DNA of 64,000 nt from JACVCS01 sp038328575 (lineage in GTDB: Bacteria; Planctomycetota; Phycisphaerae; Phycisphaerales; UBA1924). Positions 8,913 through 17,497 of the stretch are shown here, piece after piece. Position 1 is the stretch's first letter. Each line of letters opens with the position of its first letter. A program made the position numbers and the translations under genes. Below the pieces are notes generated by a model, which worked only from the letters and a program-made list of their open reading frames with translations, was not told the DNA's origin and did not search any database. The DNA is taken from the NCBI GenBank assembly GCA_038328575.1, contig JBBQMD010000003.1, positions 1 through 64,000 on the forward strand, read 5' to 3'.

Positions 8913-11473
8913 TGGCTGGCCTCCGGCGCCGAAGCACCCGACGCGGGTGCCACCTCGCGAGCGCCCCGGCCCCCGCCTGCCCCCCCCGCCCCCGACTTCA
9001 TCGAGCCGCCGGAGATCGACGCCAATCGCGCCAGCAGCAACTCCGCCCCCGCCAGCGCCAGCACAATCCACAGCCACAACGGCCCGCTCGCCGCTCGCTC
9101 CGCGCGCTCGCTCAGCATCGCCATCGCACGCTCCGCAGACACCGGCCCGCCCGCGCCGGGCGCGCCGCCCGCCGGATCAATCAACACCGGCTGCGCACCC
9201 GGATCACTCAGCGCGCTCCCCAACCACGCCACCAGCGCCGCGCGCTCCGGCGCATCCAGCCGCGCCCCCGACGCGTCCGGATTCACCGCCAGGCGACCCA
9301 TCGACTGGCCTCGCGCAGAGATCAAGTCATACACCGCACTGTCGCGCAGCGCGTCCACCAAGCGGCCGCTCGGATCGATCGAGGGCGGCGTCAGCGCCAG
9401 CGCATCCGGCTGCGCCTCGCGTGCCATTAGCGAGCGCAGTTCTTTGGCGCCGCTTGGCAGCGTCGGGCTCAACCCCGCGACGCTCCACTGCGCGGGTCGC
9501 GAACGCGATACTCCCTGTCGCACCAACTCCTGCATCAGCGGCACCATCAGCGGCTTCGACGGCAAATCCGTCCACGCCGCGCTCAACGCCGTCGCGATGT
9601 ACACCACTTGTCCCGCGCCTGGCGCCCCCGAGTTCTCACCCGTGCCCGCGCCCTCACCGCCCTGATCACCGGCACCCGTCGATGCGCCGCTCGTGCCCAC
9701 TGCGCCCGGTGCAACATTCGCGCTCGCCAGCCCGCCACTGATCACCAGCGGCTCACCACTGGCCAGCCGCAGTAACACCGTCGCACCAGCGCTCGCTCCG
9801 GTGACGCTCGCGCTCGCAGCCCCGGGCATGCCATCGCTCGCACGACCCTCGCCCTCCGCACGCGTGACCGTCGCCTTCAGCATCCGAGTCACCGTGACAC
9901 TGCGCGTCAGGTCGTCCATCTCGCGCCGCACCGAGCCGAGCAGGTCGCTCGGATCGGCCGGGTCATCGCTCGGGCCCGCCGGTGACACTCGCGCCGGCGT
10001 CGTCACCGTGCTCAGATCGCTGACGCCGACATCGATCGTCCACCCCACGGGCAGCGCCCGCCGAAGCGTGTCGACCCATTCGTGCGAGGCCAACCCCGCC
10101 GTGGGCGTGAAGATCAGCAGCCCACCGGCGCGAATGAAGTTGTTGACTCTTACCCACGCAGCGATATCCAGTCGGTCGGGCGTCGTGATCACCAGCGCGT
10201 CGAGCCGCGCCAAGCGCGGCGTATCCAGCCCCAGCGCATCGATCTCTTCCAGCTCGATTCCCCCCGAATCCGTCGGGCGCAGCGCGGCCGCGATCCACTG
10301 CATCGGGCTGAACGCGTCGCCCGGGCTCCCCCCTGCGCCGCTCCGCGACGCCACCGGCGGCTCACCCACAAGCCCAACGCGCAGCGCCGTCTTTGAGCTC
10401 AAGGGCAGCCGAAACGCGTTGTCCGCGCTCAGCGCGTCGCCGTCAATGCTGGCGCGCACGATCGGCGTGGACTGTCCGCTGGCGAGTCGAGCCAGATCAT
10501 CCACCGCGACCGCCAGCGTTGCGATGCGCTGCCCGGCCGCCCACCGCACGCGCCCGCCCCCAAGCGCCGCGTCGCCCGCCGCGCCTGACCCGCCAAGCCC
10601 ATCAAGCGCCAGACGCACATCGCTTGCGCCGGCTTCGTTGACGATTGAGCCGGAGCGCACGAGCGTGACGGTGATGGTCGAGGCTCCCGCCGCGTCTCCC
10701 GCGAAGAGCACGCTGCGCGACGAAGTGACGCTCGCGATGCCGACGTTCCCGCCCGCGAATGACGCCGGGGCGCTAGCCAGAACTCGCACGCCCGGCCCGA
10801 GCTTCGGCGGTGCGCCGCGCAGATCCAGCGCGCCGCTGCTGAACTCTGAGAGCAGGCAGACGGTGTGCGTCGTGCGGCCCGCGTCGGGGGCTGTCGGATC
10901 GATGCTCGCGCTGATCGTGCTCAGTGGCGATCGCAAGTCCGCCGCCGAATCGTTCGACCTGAGCCCGCGTAGCACCTCGCGCACGCCCGAGAGATTCGAG
11001 CTCGCCGGCCACACCAGTGGCGAGGCCGGCCCGCCTGCGCCAAACAGCGAGACGCGATCACCCTCGCCCAGCGTGTCGATGAGCTTGATCGCCAGCGTCC
11101 GCTGCGCGTCCAGGGCGCTGCCGCCATCGCGCCGAACGCCCGAGGCGATCGAATCATCAACCACCAGGTGCAGCGTCCGCCCGCCCCGCCCCGCGCCCGC
11201 GCTCCCGCCCATCAACGGGCGGGCCAAAACAACCGCCAGCGCCGCCAGCAGCAAGCAGCGTGTTGCCAGCAGCAGCCATCGCTGAAGCAGCAGACGTCGC
11301 TGGGTCTTGCGATACGCCTCCATGACAAACCGCATCGCACCCCACATCACCACCTGGCGCCGCCGCCGCATCAACAGATGAATGAGAATCGGCACGCCAA
11401 TGGCGAGCAAGCCGGAGACCAGGATGAGAGGATGCAGAAAGGGCACGAGGAACAGACAGACGATCAGAAACAT
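8909..11473 (-). CDS. BatA-like N-terminal domain VWA membrane protein
   Basis: This 854-aa protein opens with the typical BatA N-terminal signature: FLHPLILVSGL, then VPILIHLLMRRR, VVMWGAMRF and RRLLLQRWLLLATRCLLL, giving two membrane segments and a basic loop. A VWA-like domain follows (LHLVVDDSIASGV) with a degenerate DxSxS motif, so metal binding may be altered. Several hundred extracytoplasmic residues come next, then one C-terminal membrane segment (LWLWIVLALAGAELLLARL). The start was set at ATG 11473 because family members begin just before FLHP; an in-frame upstream ATG at 11527 is possible. Its stop is coupled to the next VWA gene. Confidence 0.85.
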   Translation of the reverse strand: MFLIVCLFLVPFLHPLILVSGLLAIGVPILIHLLMRRRRQVVMWGAMRFVMEAYRKTQRRLLLQRWLLLATRCLLLAALAVVLARPLMGGSAGAGRGGRTLHLVVDDSIASGVRRDGGSALDAQRTLAIKLIDTLGEGDRVSLFGAGGPASPLVWPASSNLSGVREVLRGLRSNDSAADLRSPLSTISASIDPTAPDAGRTTHTVCLLSEFSSGALDLRGAPPKLGPGVRVLASAPASFAGGNVGIASVTSSRSVLFAGDAAGASTITVTLVRSGSIVNEAGASDVRLALDGLGGSGAAGDAALGGGRVRWAAGQRIATLAVAVDDLARLASGQSTPIVRASIDGDALSADNAFRLPLSSKTALRVGLVGEPPVASRSGAGGSPGDAFSPMQWIAAALRPTDSGGIELEEIDALGLDTPRLARLDALVITTPDRLDIAAWVRVNNFIRAGGLLIFTPTAGLASHEWVDTLRRALPVGWTIDVGVSDLSTVTTPARVSPAGPSDDPADPSDLLGSVRREMDDLTRSVTVTRMLKATVTRAEGEGRASDGMPGAASASVTGASAGATVLLRLASGEPLVISGGLASANVAPGAVGTSGASTGAGDQGGEGAGTGENSGAPGAGQVVYIATALSAAWTDLPSKPLMVPLMQELVRQGVSRSRPAQWSVAGLSPTLPSGAKELRSLMAREAQPDALALTPPSIDPSGRLVDALRDSAVYDLISARGQSMGRLAVNPDASGARLDAPERAALVAWLGSALSDPGAQPVLIDPAGGAPGAGGPVSAERAMAMLSERAERAASGPLWLWIVLALAGAELLLARLASISGGSMKSGAGGAGGGRGAREVAPASGASAPEASQ

Positions 11474-11598
11474 TGAGAAACCAACCGAAACCCAAGACCA
11501 GAAACCAACCTGGCACCCAAGAGTCACCGCTCAGAGGCACCGCACAATCCGCGGCCTGTATACGAAACTCGCCCCTCGCCCCTCGCGACTTCCGAACC
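11474..11598. other. spacer with short degenerate repeats
   Basis: This gap lies between the DUF58 and BatA-like genes. It contains imperfect repeats of GAAACC/AACCCAAGA type, for example GAAACCAACCGAAACCCAAG followed by GAAACCAACCTGGCACCCAA. It resembles the other low-complexity spacers in the window. No gene or terminator was recognised. Confidence 0.5.
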
Positions 11599-12738
11599 CT
11601 ACCCCCGCTTCATCTTCCCGATCTTCGCATCCCGCGCCGCCAAAAACGCGCTCAGCGGCGGGCCAAGCCAATCGTGCGTCGACATCACCATGTAGTCAAA
11701 GCCGAAGCCGCGGGCCGTTTTCTCGATCTGCGCCAGGTGCGAGTTCAGCGATTCCAGATACGCCTCGCGGATCGCCCGCGGGTCCACCCGCACCATCGCC
11801 TCCCCCTCCAGACCCTGAAACGGCGCCTCGCCCTCTAGATCAAACTCCCGCTCGGCGCGATCCAGCACCTCCACCATGATCATGTCATGCCCGCGAAACT
11901 TCACGCGGCTCAACGCCCCGCGGATCTTCTGCGGGTCCTCAAACAAATCGCTGATCAGCACCAGCAGGCACCGATTCGTCAGCTTCGCCAGCACCTGCTC
12001 GATCACGCGGACCAGGTCCGTCGGCCGGTCCACCGGTGCGCCCGAGAGCACCCCGACAATCTGCCGCCACACGCCCTGCGCGCTGCTGGGCTTCATCCAC
12101 GTCCGCACCTCGTCGGCAAAGCTCACCAGCCCAACGCGATCGCCCTGCTGCAAGCAGATATAGCTCATCGCGGCCGCGACCGCCGTCGCGTGGTCGTACT
12201 TGCTCCAGTTCGCTCTTCCGTCCGGGCTCTTCTTCCGCCCTGCGCCGCTGGCGTCTTCAAACGATCGCGAGCCGTAGCGCATCGATCCCGACGAATCGAC
12301 CAGGATCACCAGGTCGAGGTTTGTCTCCTGCTGATACTGCTTGAGCTGCAGCTTGTCGGTGCGCCCGTAGACCTTCCAATCCAGGTGGCGGATGTCGTCG
12401 CCAGCGACATACGGGCGGTGCTGCGCAAACTCGACGCTGTAGCCGTGATAGGGCGAGCGATGCGCGCCGCTCATCACACCCTCGACAATCATCTTCGCCC
12501 GCAGTTCCAGCGTGCCCAGGCGCGAGAGCGTGTGCGGGTGCAGGTAAAGCTGCGCATCGCCCAGCGGCAGACGAGGACCGCCCGCTGGCGCACCGCCCGC
12601 AGAGATTCCCGAGCCGGGTTGTGGGGGCGTTTGCGCCACGTCACTCGATGGTACCGGCTCGCTTGCTCGGGGGTTCAGGCTTTCGTCGCGTAGATCACCA
12701 GGCGCTGCCCCTGCAACACCAGCCCGCGCCGGGCACAC
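11599..12738 (-). CDS. DUF58 domain-containing protein
   Basis: Up to 379 aa. The core begins near residue 63 (LYLHPHTLSRLGTLELRAK), then HRSPYHGYSVEFAQHRPY, GDDIRHLDWKVYGRTDKL and a VWA-like strand with VILVDSSGSM. This is the classic DUF58 signature, and partners of this family are MoxR ATPases and BatA-type proteins. The first 20-odd codons overlap the fur-like gene; a GTG at 12639 is an alternative start that would avoid the overlap. It is the first gene of the envelope operon, with the BatA-like gene about 125 bases downstream. It is probably cytoplasmic and membrane-associated. Confidence 0.88.
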   Translation of the reverse strand: MCPARAGVAGAAPGDLRDESLNPRASEPVPSSDVAQTPPQPGSGISAGGAPAGGPRLPLGDAQLYLHPHTLSRLGTLELRAKMIVEGVMSGAHRSPYHGYSVEFAQHRPYVAGDDIRHLDWKVYGRTDKLQLKQYQQETNLDLVILVDSSGSMRYGSRSFEDASGAGRKKSPDGRANWSKYDHATAVAAAMSYICLQQGDRVGLVSFADEVRTWMKPSSAQGVWRQIVGVLSGAPVDRPTDLVRVIEQVLAKLTNRCLLVLISDLFEDPQKIRGALSRVKFRGHDMIMVEVLDRAEREFDLEGEAPFQGLEGEAMVRVDPRAIREAYLESLNSHLAQIEKTARGFGFDYMVMSTHDWLGPPLSAFLAARDAKIGKMKRG

Positions 12739-13139
12739 TCGCGCCGCGCGATCTCCCCCAGTTCCGGCGCATCAAACTGCGTCAGCTCGTTCGTGTCGGT
12801 GTTGACCAGAATCCCCACCGGCTGCTCGCCATACGCCAGTTGATAGTGCGCAACGTCCGCGTTGAACAGCACTTGCTGCAGGATTCCCGCGTCTTGCAGA
12901 AGCTTGATTGTCCGATAGACCGTCGCCTTGCTCACGCGCGCTTCGCCCGCCGGCGTGTTCCCCGCCGCCAGTTTGAGCGACTCGATCAGATGATCCGCCT
13001 CGAACGGGCCTTGAAACCCCATCACCGCATCGAGAATTCGCGCCCGCTCGGGCGTGTACTTCAGCCCCTCGCGACGGAGCTGGCGCCGGAACACCGCACA
13101 GATCGGCTCGCTGATCCGCAGCTCAGGCTCGCTGGTCAT
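12675..13139 (-). CDS. Fur-family transcriptional regulator lacking canonical metal ligands
   Basis: This 154-aa protein has a winged-helix N-terminal domain matching Fur (YTPERARILDAV, then SKATVYRTIKLLQDAGIL at residues 70-87). The dimerisation domain runs to residue 154. The usual HHHDH segment after the wing is replaced by GEQPVGILVNTDTNEL (104-119), and there is no CxxC motif. The canonical regulatory site and structural zinc site therefore look absent. It may be a metal-independent regulator or sense something else; this is inference. It is transcribed divergently from the GT-C-like gene at 13225 and its end overlaps the DUF58 gene. Confidence 0.85.
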   Translation of the reverse strand: MTSEPELRISEPICAVFRRQLRREGLKYTPERARILDAVMGFQGPFEADHLIESLKLAAGNTPAGEARVSKATVYRTIKLLQDAGILQQVLFNADVAHYQLAYGEQPVGILVNTDTNELTQFDAPELGEIARRECARRGLVLQGQRLVIYATKA

Positions 13140-13224
13140 GGCGGTATGCTACCTGCCCCGAAGCACCAAGGCGTCTTCCAGCCCGCCTCGCCCCTCCCAT
13201 CTTCACCCGCGGCAAGGATCTCTC

Positions 13225-15600
13225 GTGAACACCCTCAGCCCGGCCTCGCATCGCGCCGCGCGCCACGTCTGGGGAGCCCTCTTCCTCCTGCTCGTCCTCG
13301 TCGGCGCGCTCTTGCTCTGCACCCAGGGGCTCACGCCCACCAGCGCCACCGTCAGCATCCTCAGCGTGCTCGAACGCGGGCTCAGCGTGCCACTGGCCGC
13401 GGGCGCATTCCTCCTCGCAGGCTGGGGCCTCGCCCACCCGCTTCTTCGTCTCATTCACCGCAACACCGCCGCCGCCGCCCCCGCTGGCGGCGCCCTGCAA
13501 TGGGGCGTCGGCCTCGCCATCATGCTCTGGCTCTGTCATGCCCTGGGCGTCCTCGGCTTGCTCAGCGGGCCAAACGCCCAGTACGTCGCGCTCGCAGTCA
13601 TCCTGATCGGCCTGGCCTCCGCCCTCATGGCCTTCATGGCCCACGTTCGCGAACGCGAGCCCGTGCCCGCACTTTCCATCGCAGCCCTCCCCGCCGCCCT
13701 CGGCATCACCGTCCTCTTCCTCGCCGCCCTCAGCCCCCCCGGCTGGCTCTGGCAGACCGAGGCCGGCGGCTATGACACGCTCAGCTACCACGCGCAGCTC
13801 GCCCTCGAATGGGCCCGCCCAGCGCCCCACGGCCCCGGGCGCCTCTGGCCCCTGGAACACAACGTCTACTCCTTTCTGCCCTCATACATGGAAGGCGCGT
13901 TCCTCTTCATCCACGTCGCCCTCTCCGGCGGCGCAATCGCTTCGCCAACCCCCGCCGCGAGCAACACCCTGGGCCTCTTGGGCAACGACGGCTGGGGACT
14001 CGCTGTCTGCCAGATGCTGCACGCCGGAACCGTGCTGATCGCCGCGTGCCTCACCGGCTCGCTGGTCCGACGCATCCTCCTGCACGTCTCCGCATCGGCG
14101 ACTGTTTCATCGTCGCGAGACGCCACCCTCGCCGACACCTTGCCCGAGCCCTCCCCCGAAGCCGCCCGCCGCGCCCGACACGCCCGCCTCGCCGGAGACC
14201 TCGCGGCCTCCATCGTCCTCTGCACACCCTGGGTCGTCGTCACCGGCTCGATGATGTACAACGAAGGCGCCGTGCTCGCGCTCTTCGCCGCGGCGCTGGT
14301 CGCCTCAATACCGCGCCCGGGCGTTTCACCAATCGCACGCGCTGCGCTGGTCGGCCTGCTCATGGGCTGCGCCTGCGCATGCAAGCCCACCGCCATGTTC
14401 CTCTGCGTGCCCACCGCGGCTCTAGCGCTGATCTTCACCACCCCGGGCCGCTCCCTCCTCCCGGCACTCCTCGCCGGCGCGATCGGCGGGCTCATCACCT
14501 TCGGCCCGCCCCTCATTCGAAACTGGCTTTCCAGTGGCAGCCCCATCTTCCCCGCTGGCACGAGCATCTTCGGCACTGCTCACTGGTCCGCCGAGCAGGC
14601 CCTACGCTTCGCCGGCGCTCACGCCAGCCCCGGCTTTGTCGAATCGCTGCGATTGCTCGTCAGCACCACGCCTGACGCGACATCTCTCGGCGCCGAGCCG
14701 CGAGGAATATGGCACAGCCAGTTCGCCGCGCTCTGGCCCGCCAGCGTCTGCGCCGCCGCACTCATCATGCTTCGCGGCACCGCCCGCCACCGTTGGACCC
14801 TCGCCCTCGCCACCGTCGGCGTCATCATCGCCATCATCTGGTGGGCCGGTTTCTCGCACGCCCAATCCCGATTCCTCATGCCCCTCATTGTCCCGCTCGC
14901 CAGCGCCATCGGCGTCGCGGCCGGCCTCTGCCTGCGCGATCGCGCAAACTCCCGAGGCCTCCTCCCCAAGACCGCCTGGACCATGGGCGCCGCGTTCTTC
15001 GCCATCGTCAGCCTCTTGGGCGGCGTCATGTGCGTGCGCACATACCTCGTCGCCGGCGCCCGCCCGGGCTACAGCCCCAACGCCGTGTTGGTTAGCGGCA
15101 TCGGCGCGTTCACCGGCGAGTCCGCCCGCCAGCAAGCCCTGGAAACCCAAGACCCCGCCGAGCTCGCCTCGATCAACGCCGCGCTTGGCCCGGTCCAGTT
15201 CACCAATCTCACGCTCCAGCCCGGCGACAGCGTCATGCTCCTGGGCCTGGCCACCCCGCTCTACTGGCAATGGCCCACCGCCTACCACACGACGTGGGAC
15301 GCCCGCTCCATGTGCGACGCCATCGAGGCCCGCCCCGACGACCCCGCGATGTGGACCGCCGCCCTGCAACGCGACGCCAAGGCCCAGCTCGGCCACAACG
15401 TCACCCACGTCCTCATCGATTTCTCCGAGCTCCAACGCCTCCAGCTCTCCGGCTGGTACGACAAACGCCTCACCCGCGGCAGCCTCGAACGCTGGCTCCA
15501 ATCCGAAACCGAGCCCGTCCGCCTCTTCACCGACGCACAAGGCAACACCTACGCCCTGCTCACGCGATTGCTGAATCTGCCGCCGGTGCCAGCGGAATAA
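13225..15600 (+). CDS. polytopic membrane protein, GT-C glycosyltransferase-like
   Basis: The 791-aa product has ten or more predicted membrane segments. A loop carrying GGYDTLSYHAQLALEW and LWPLEHNVYSFLPSYMEGA (near residues 180-220) resembles the first large loop of GT-C glycosyltransferases. The C-terminal about 150 residues are soluble and extracytoplasmic. The GTG at 13225 was chosen because GGCAAGGATCTCTC precedes it (AAGGA, 7-8 bases upstream); longer readings would overlap the divergent fur-like gene. Transfer of a lipid-linked sugar to an envelope acceptor is a reasonable inference, but the substrate and family member are unknown. Confidence 0.7.
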   Translation: MNTLSPASHRAARHVWGALFLLLVLVGALLLCTQGLTPTSATVSILSVLERGLSVPLAAGAFLLAGWGLAHPLLRLIHRNTAAAAPAGGALQWGVGLAIMLWLCHALGVLGLLSGPNAQYVALAVILIGLASALMAFMAHVREREPVPALSIAALPAALGITVLFLAALSPPGWLWQTEAGGYDTLSYHAQLALEWARPAPHGPGRLWPLEHNVYSFLPSYMEGAFLFIHVALSGGAIASPTPAASNTLGLLGNDGWGLAVCQMLHAGTVLIAACLTGSLVRRILLHVSASATVSSSRDATLADTLPEPSPEAARRARHARLAGDLAASIVLCTPWVVVTGSMMYNEGAVLALFAAALVASIPRPGVSPIARAALVGLLMGCACACKPTAMFLCVPTAALALIFTTPGRSLLPALLAGAIGGLITFGPPLIRNWLSSGSPIFPAGTSIFGTAHWSAEQALRFAGAHASPGFVESLRLLVSTTPDATSLGAEPRGIWHSQFAALWPASVCAAALIMLRGTARHRWTLALATVGVIIAIIWWAGFSHAQSRFLMPLIVPLASAIGVAAGLCLRDRANSRGLLPKTAWTMGAAFFAIVSLLGGVMCVRTYLVAGARPGYSPNAVLVSGIGAFTGESARQQALETQDPAELASINAALGPVQFTNLTLQPGDSVMLLGLATPLYWQWPTAYHTTWDARSMCDAIEARPDDPAMWTAALQRDAKAQLGHNVTHVLIDFSELQRLQLSGWYDKRLTRGSLERWLQSETEPVRLFTDAQGNTYALLTRLLNLPPVPAE

Positions 15601-15841
15601 GCCTCGCCGTCTTCGGCTGCCCCGTCACGCTAAGTCTCCGCTGAGTCGAGCCCGTACAGCGCACGCACACTCGCCCGCGCCAGCGCCGGGATATCACGAA
15701 CACCCGTCCCCGGTTGAACCCTTGCACCGCACGCTCTATCCTCCCGACCTCTCTGGCGGCTGCTCGGCACCTTTGCCGCGCCGCCGCTAAGCGGGCGTGT
15801 TCGATTCGTGTTGGGCGGCTGGTGATCTCGGGAGCGAACTG

Positions 15842-16996
15842 GTGGACCTGCTCGTCAGTCCGATCCTTCTCTACGGAGCGTGTGCGCTGGGCGGCCTGGG
15901 CGTCGCCTTCGCCCTGCCCCGCAAACGCGTCAGCCCGTTCATCCTCGGCGCACTGGTCGCCGCGATCGCCCTCGGCGCCCTCTTCATCGGCCTCGGGGTT
16001 CGCTATCCGGACCAAATCCCCAACATTCACTTCTACGTCTTCGCGTTCATCTCCCTGGGCGGGGCCTTGCGGGTCATCACCCATGCCCGCCCCGTCTACG
16101 CCGCGCTCTACTTCGTGCTGACGATCCTGGCCTCCTGCGGCCTCTACCTGCTGCTCTCGGCCGAGTTCCTCGCCTTCGCGCTGGTCATCGTCTACGCCGG
16201 CGCGATCCTAATCACCTATCTCTTCGTCATCATGCTCGCGACCGAAGGACCCACCAGCGACGCCGTGGGCGCGCTGAACGAGTACGACCGCGTCTCGCGC
16301 GAGCCGGTTATCGCGACGATTGCCGGCTTTGTGCTCCTGGGCGGGCTGACCACCGCCCTGGCCGTCGGCTCCTCGGGCCTGACGCCGAACACCGCCGCCA
16401 TGGTGCGCGAGCAGCCGCTGGCGGTCATGCCCAAGAAGGTCGAAAAAGCCCTTCGCGAGGCCAAAACGCCCGACGGCAAGCCGCTGATCCAGCCCGGCGA
16501 GCGCCTGGCCCTCGCGTCAGACAAGGTCCGCGACGTGCTCGCGGCCGCGAACGTAATCAAGGCCGACCAGTGGCCCTTGATCATGCCCCGCAATCATCAG
16601 GGCGAGCCCGCCTACGCCATTAACGCCCAGCCCACATTGGCGACCGGCGTCAGCGCCGACGGCTGGCTCGTGCTCACCGATGACAAGGGCACCATGCGGG
16701 TGCTCCCGCGCTCGCAGTGGCCCAGCGACCTCTACCTCTCCAACACCGAGGGCGTCGCGTTCGACCTGATCGATGCCCATCCCGGCGCGATCGAGATCGC
16801 TGGCGTCATCCTGCTCATGGCCATGATCGGCGCGACCATCCTGGGCCGCAAGAAGGTGGATATGGACGAGGCCGCCCGGGCCGAGGCCGCCGCCAAGCTC
16901 CGGCAGTTTTCTGACCTTGGCCAGCACCTGGGCGATCAGGCCCCGTTCGTCTCGCCCGCCGAGGCGCAAGGCGCGGCCGCCGGGAGCACGCGTTGA
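15842..16996 (+). CDS. nuoJ: NADH-quinone oxidoreductase subunit J with large hydrophilic insertion
   Basis: 384 aa, against the usual 160-200. This membrane subunit of complex I is recognised by the TM3 block LAFALVIVYAGAILITYLFVIML (about residues 107-130) and the final membrane block HPGAIEIAGVILLMAMIGA. About 150 hydrophilic residues lie between TM4 (EPVIATIAGFVLLGG) and TM5. The C-terminal tail is Ala/Glu-rich. The GTG at 15842 is preceded by GGGAG at 15830-15834. The stop TGA overlaps the TTG start of nuoK. It is the first gene of nuoJKLMN; nuoA-I are not in the window. Confidence 0.93.
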   Translation: MDLLVSPILLYGACALGGLGVAFALPRKRVSPFILGALVAAIALGALFIGLGVRYPDQIPNIHFYVFAFISLGGALRVITHARPVYAALYFVLTILASCGLYLLLSAEFLAFALVIVYAGAILITYLFVIMLATEGPTSDAVGALNEYDRVSREPVIATIAGFVLLGGLTTALAVGSSGLTPNTAAMVREQPLAVMPKKVEKALREAKTPDGKPLIQPGERLALASDKVRDVLAAANVIKADQWPLIMPRNHQGEPAYAINAQPTLATGVSADGWLVLTDDKGTMRVLPRSQWPSDLYLSNTEGVAFDLIDAHPGAIEIAGVILLMAMIGATILGRKKVDMDEAARAEAAAKLRQFSDLGQHLGDQAPFVSPAEAQGAAAGSTR

Positions 16997-17352
16997 ACTA
17001 TCTGACGATCCTCACCCTTGCCCAGGGTCCAACCCCGGAACTGATGTCCGGCGTGACGCTCTACCACTATCTGGCCGTTTCCGCCGCGATGTTCGTCATC
17101 GGCCTCATCGGCTTCATGACACGCCGGAACTTGATCATCATGTTCCTGTGTACGGAGCTGATGTTTCAGGCCGCTGGCATCGCGCTCATCGCCTTCAGCC
17201 GCTTTCACCTGAATCACTCTGGCGAGAGCTTCGTGATCTTCGTGCTCACCGTCGCCGCCGCCGAAGCCGCCCTTGCCCTCGGCCTGGTCATCCTGCTCTT
17301 CCGTCGCAAAGAAACCCTCGATGGCACTCGCTGGACCGAACTCCAGGGCTAG
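16993..17352 (+). CDS. nuoK: NADH-quinone oxidoreductase subunit K
   Basis: 119 aa with three membrane segments, somewhat longer than the roughly 100-aa norm because of short extensions at both ends. Family blocks are clear: TRRNLIIMFLCTELMFQAAG with the conserved TM2 glutamate (ELM), and EAALALGLVILLFRR with the TM3 glutamate. The start is a TTG at 16993 overlapping the nuoJ stop (TTGA). GGGAG at 16982-16986 sits at good spacing and no better start exists. It is part of the proton-translocating membrane arm. Confidence 0.95.
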   Translation: MNYLTILTLAQGPTPELMSGVTLYHYLAVSAAMFVIGLIGFMTRRNLIIMFLCTELMFQAAGIALIAFSRFHLNHSGESFVIFVLTVAAAEAALALGLVILLFRRKETLDGTRWTELQG

Positions 17353-17497
17353 TCAAGAGTCGCGAGTCGCGAGTCGCGAGTCGCGAATAGACATCCAAAA
17401 CGCCCCCTGCCCCATGCCCCCTCCTGCCCCTTGCCCCTTGCCCCCTGTTCCCCTGCCTTCCCCCGATCCCTCGACTCCTTGCCTCCGAAAGGCCGCT
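17353..17497. repeat. heptad repeat spacer between nuoK and nuoL
   Basis: From 17357 to 17384 the sequence is four perfect copies of GAGTCGC. It is followed to about 17465 by a C-rich run of degenerate CCCCTTGCC/CCCCATGCC units. The array lies wholly between nuoK and the ribosome binding site of nuoL, in the middle of an operon. Confidence 0.85.

Noticed and set aside
13054..13224. Upstream extension of the GT-C-like gene
   Set aside because: It would overlap the fur-like gene on the other strand; the GTG at 13225 has a better ribosome site.
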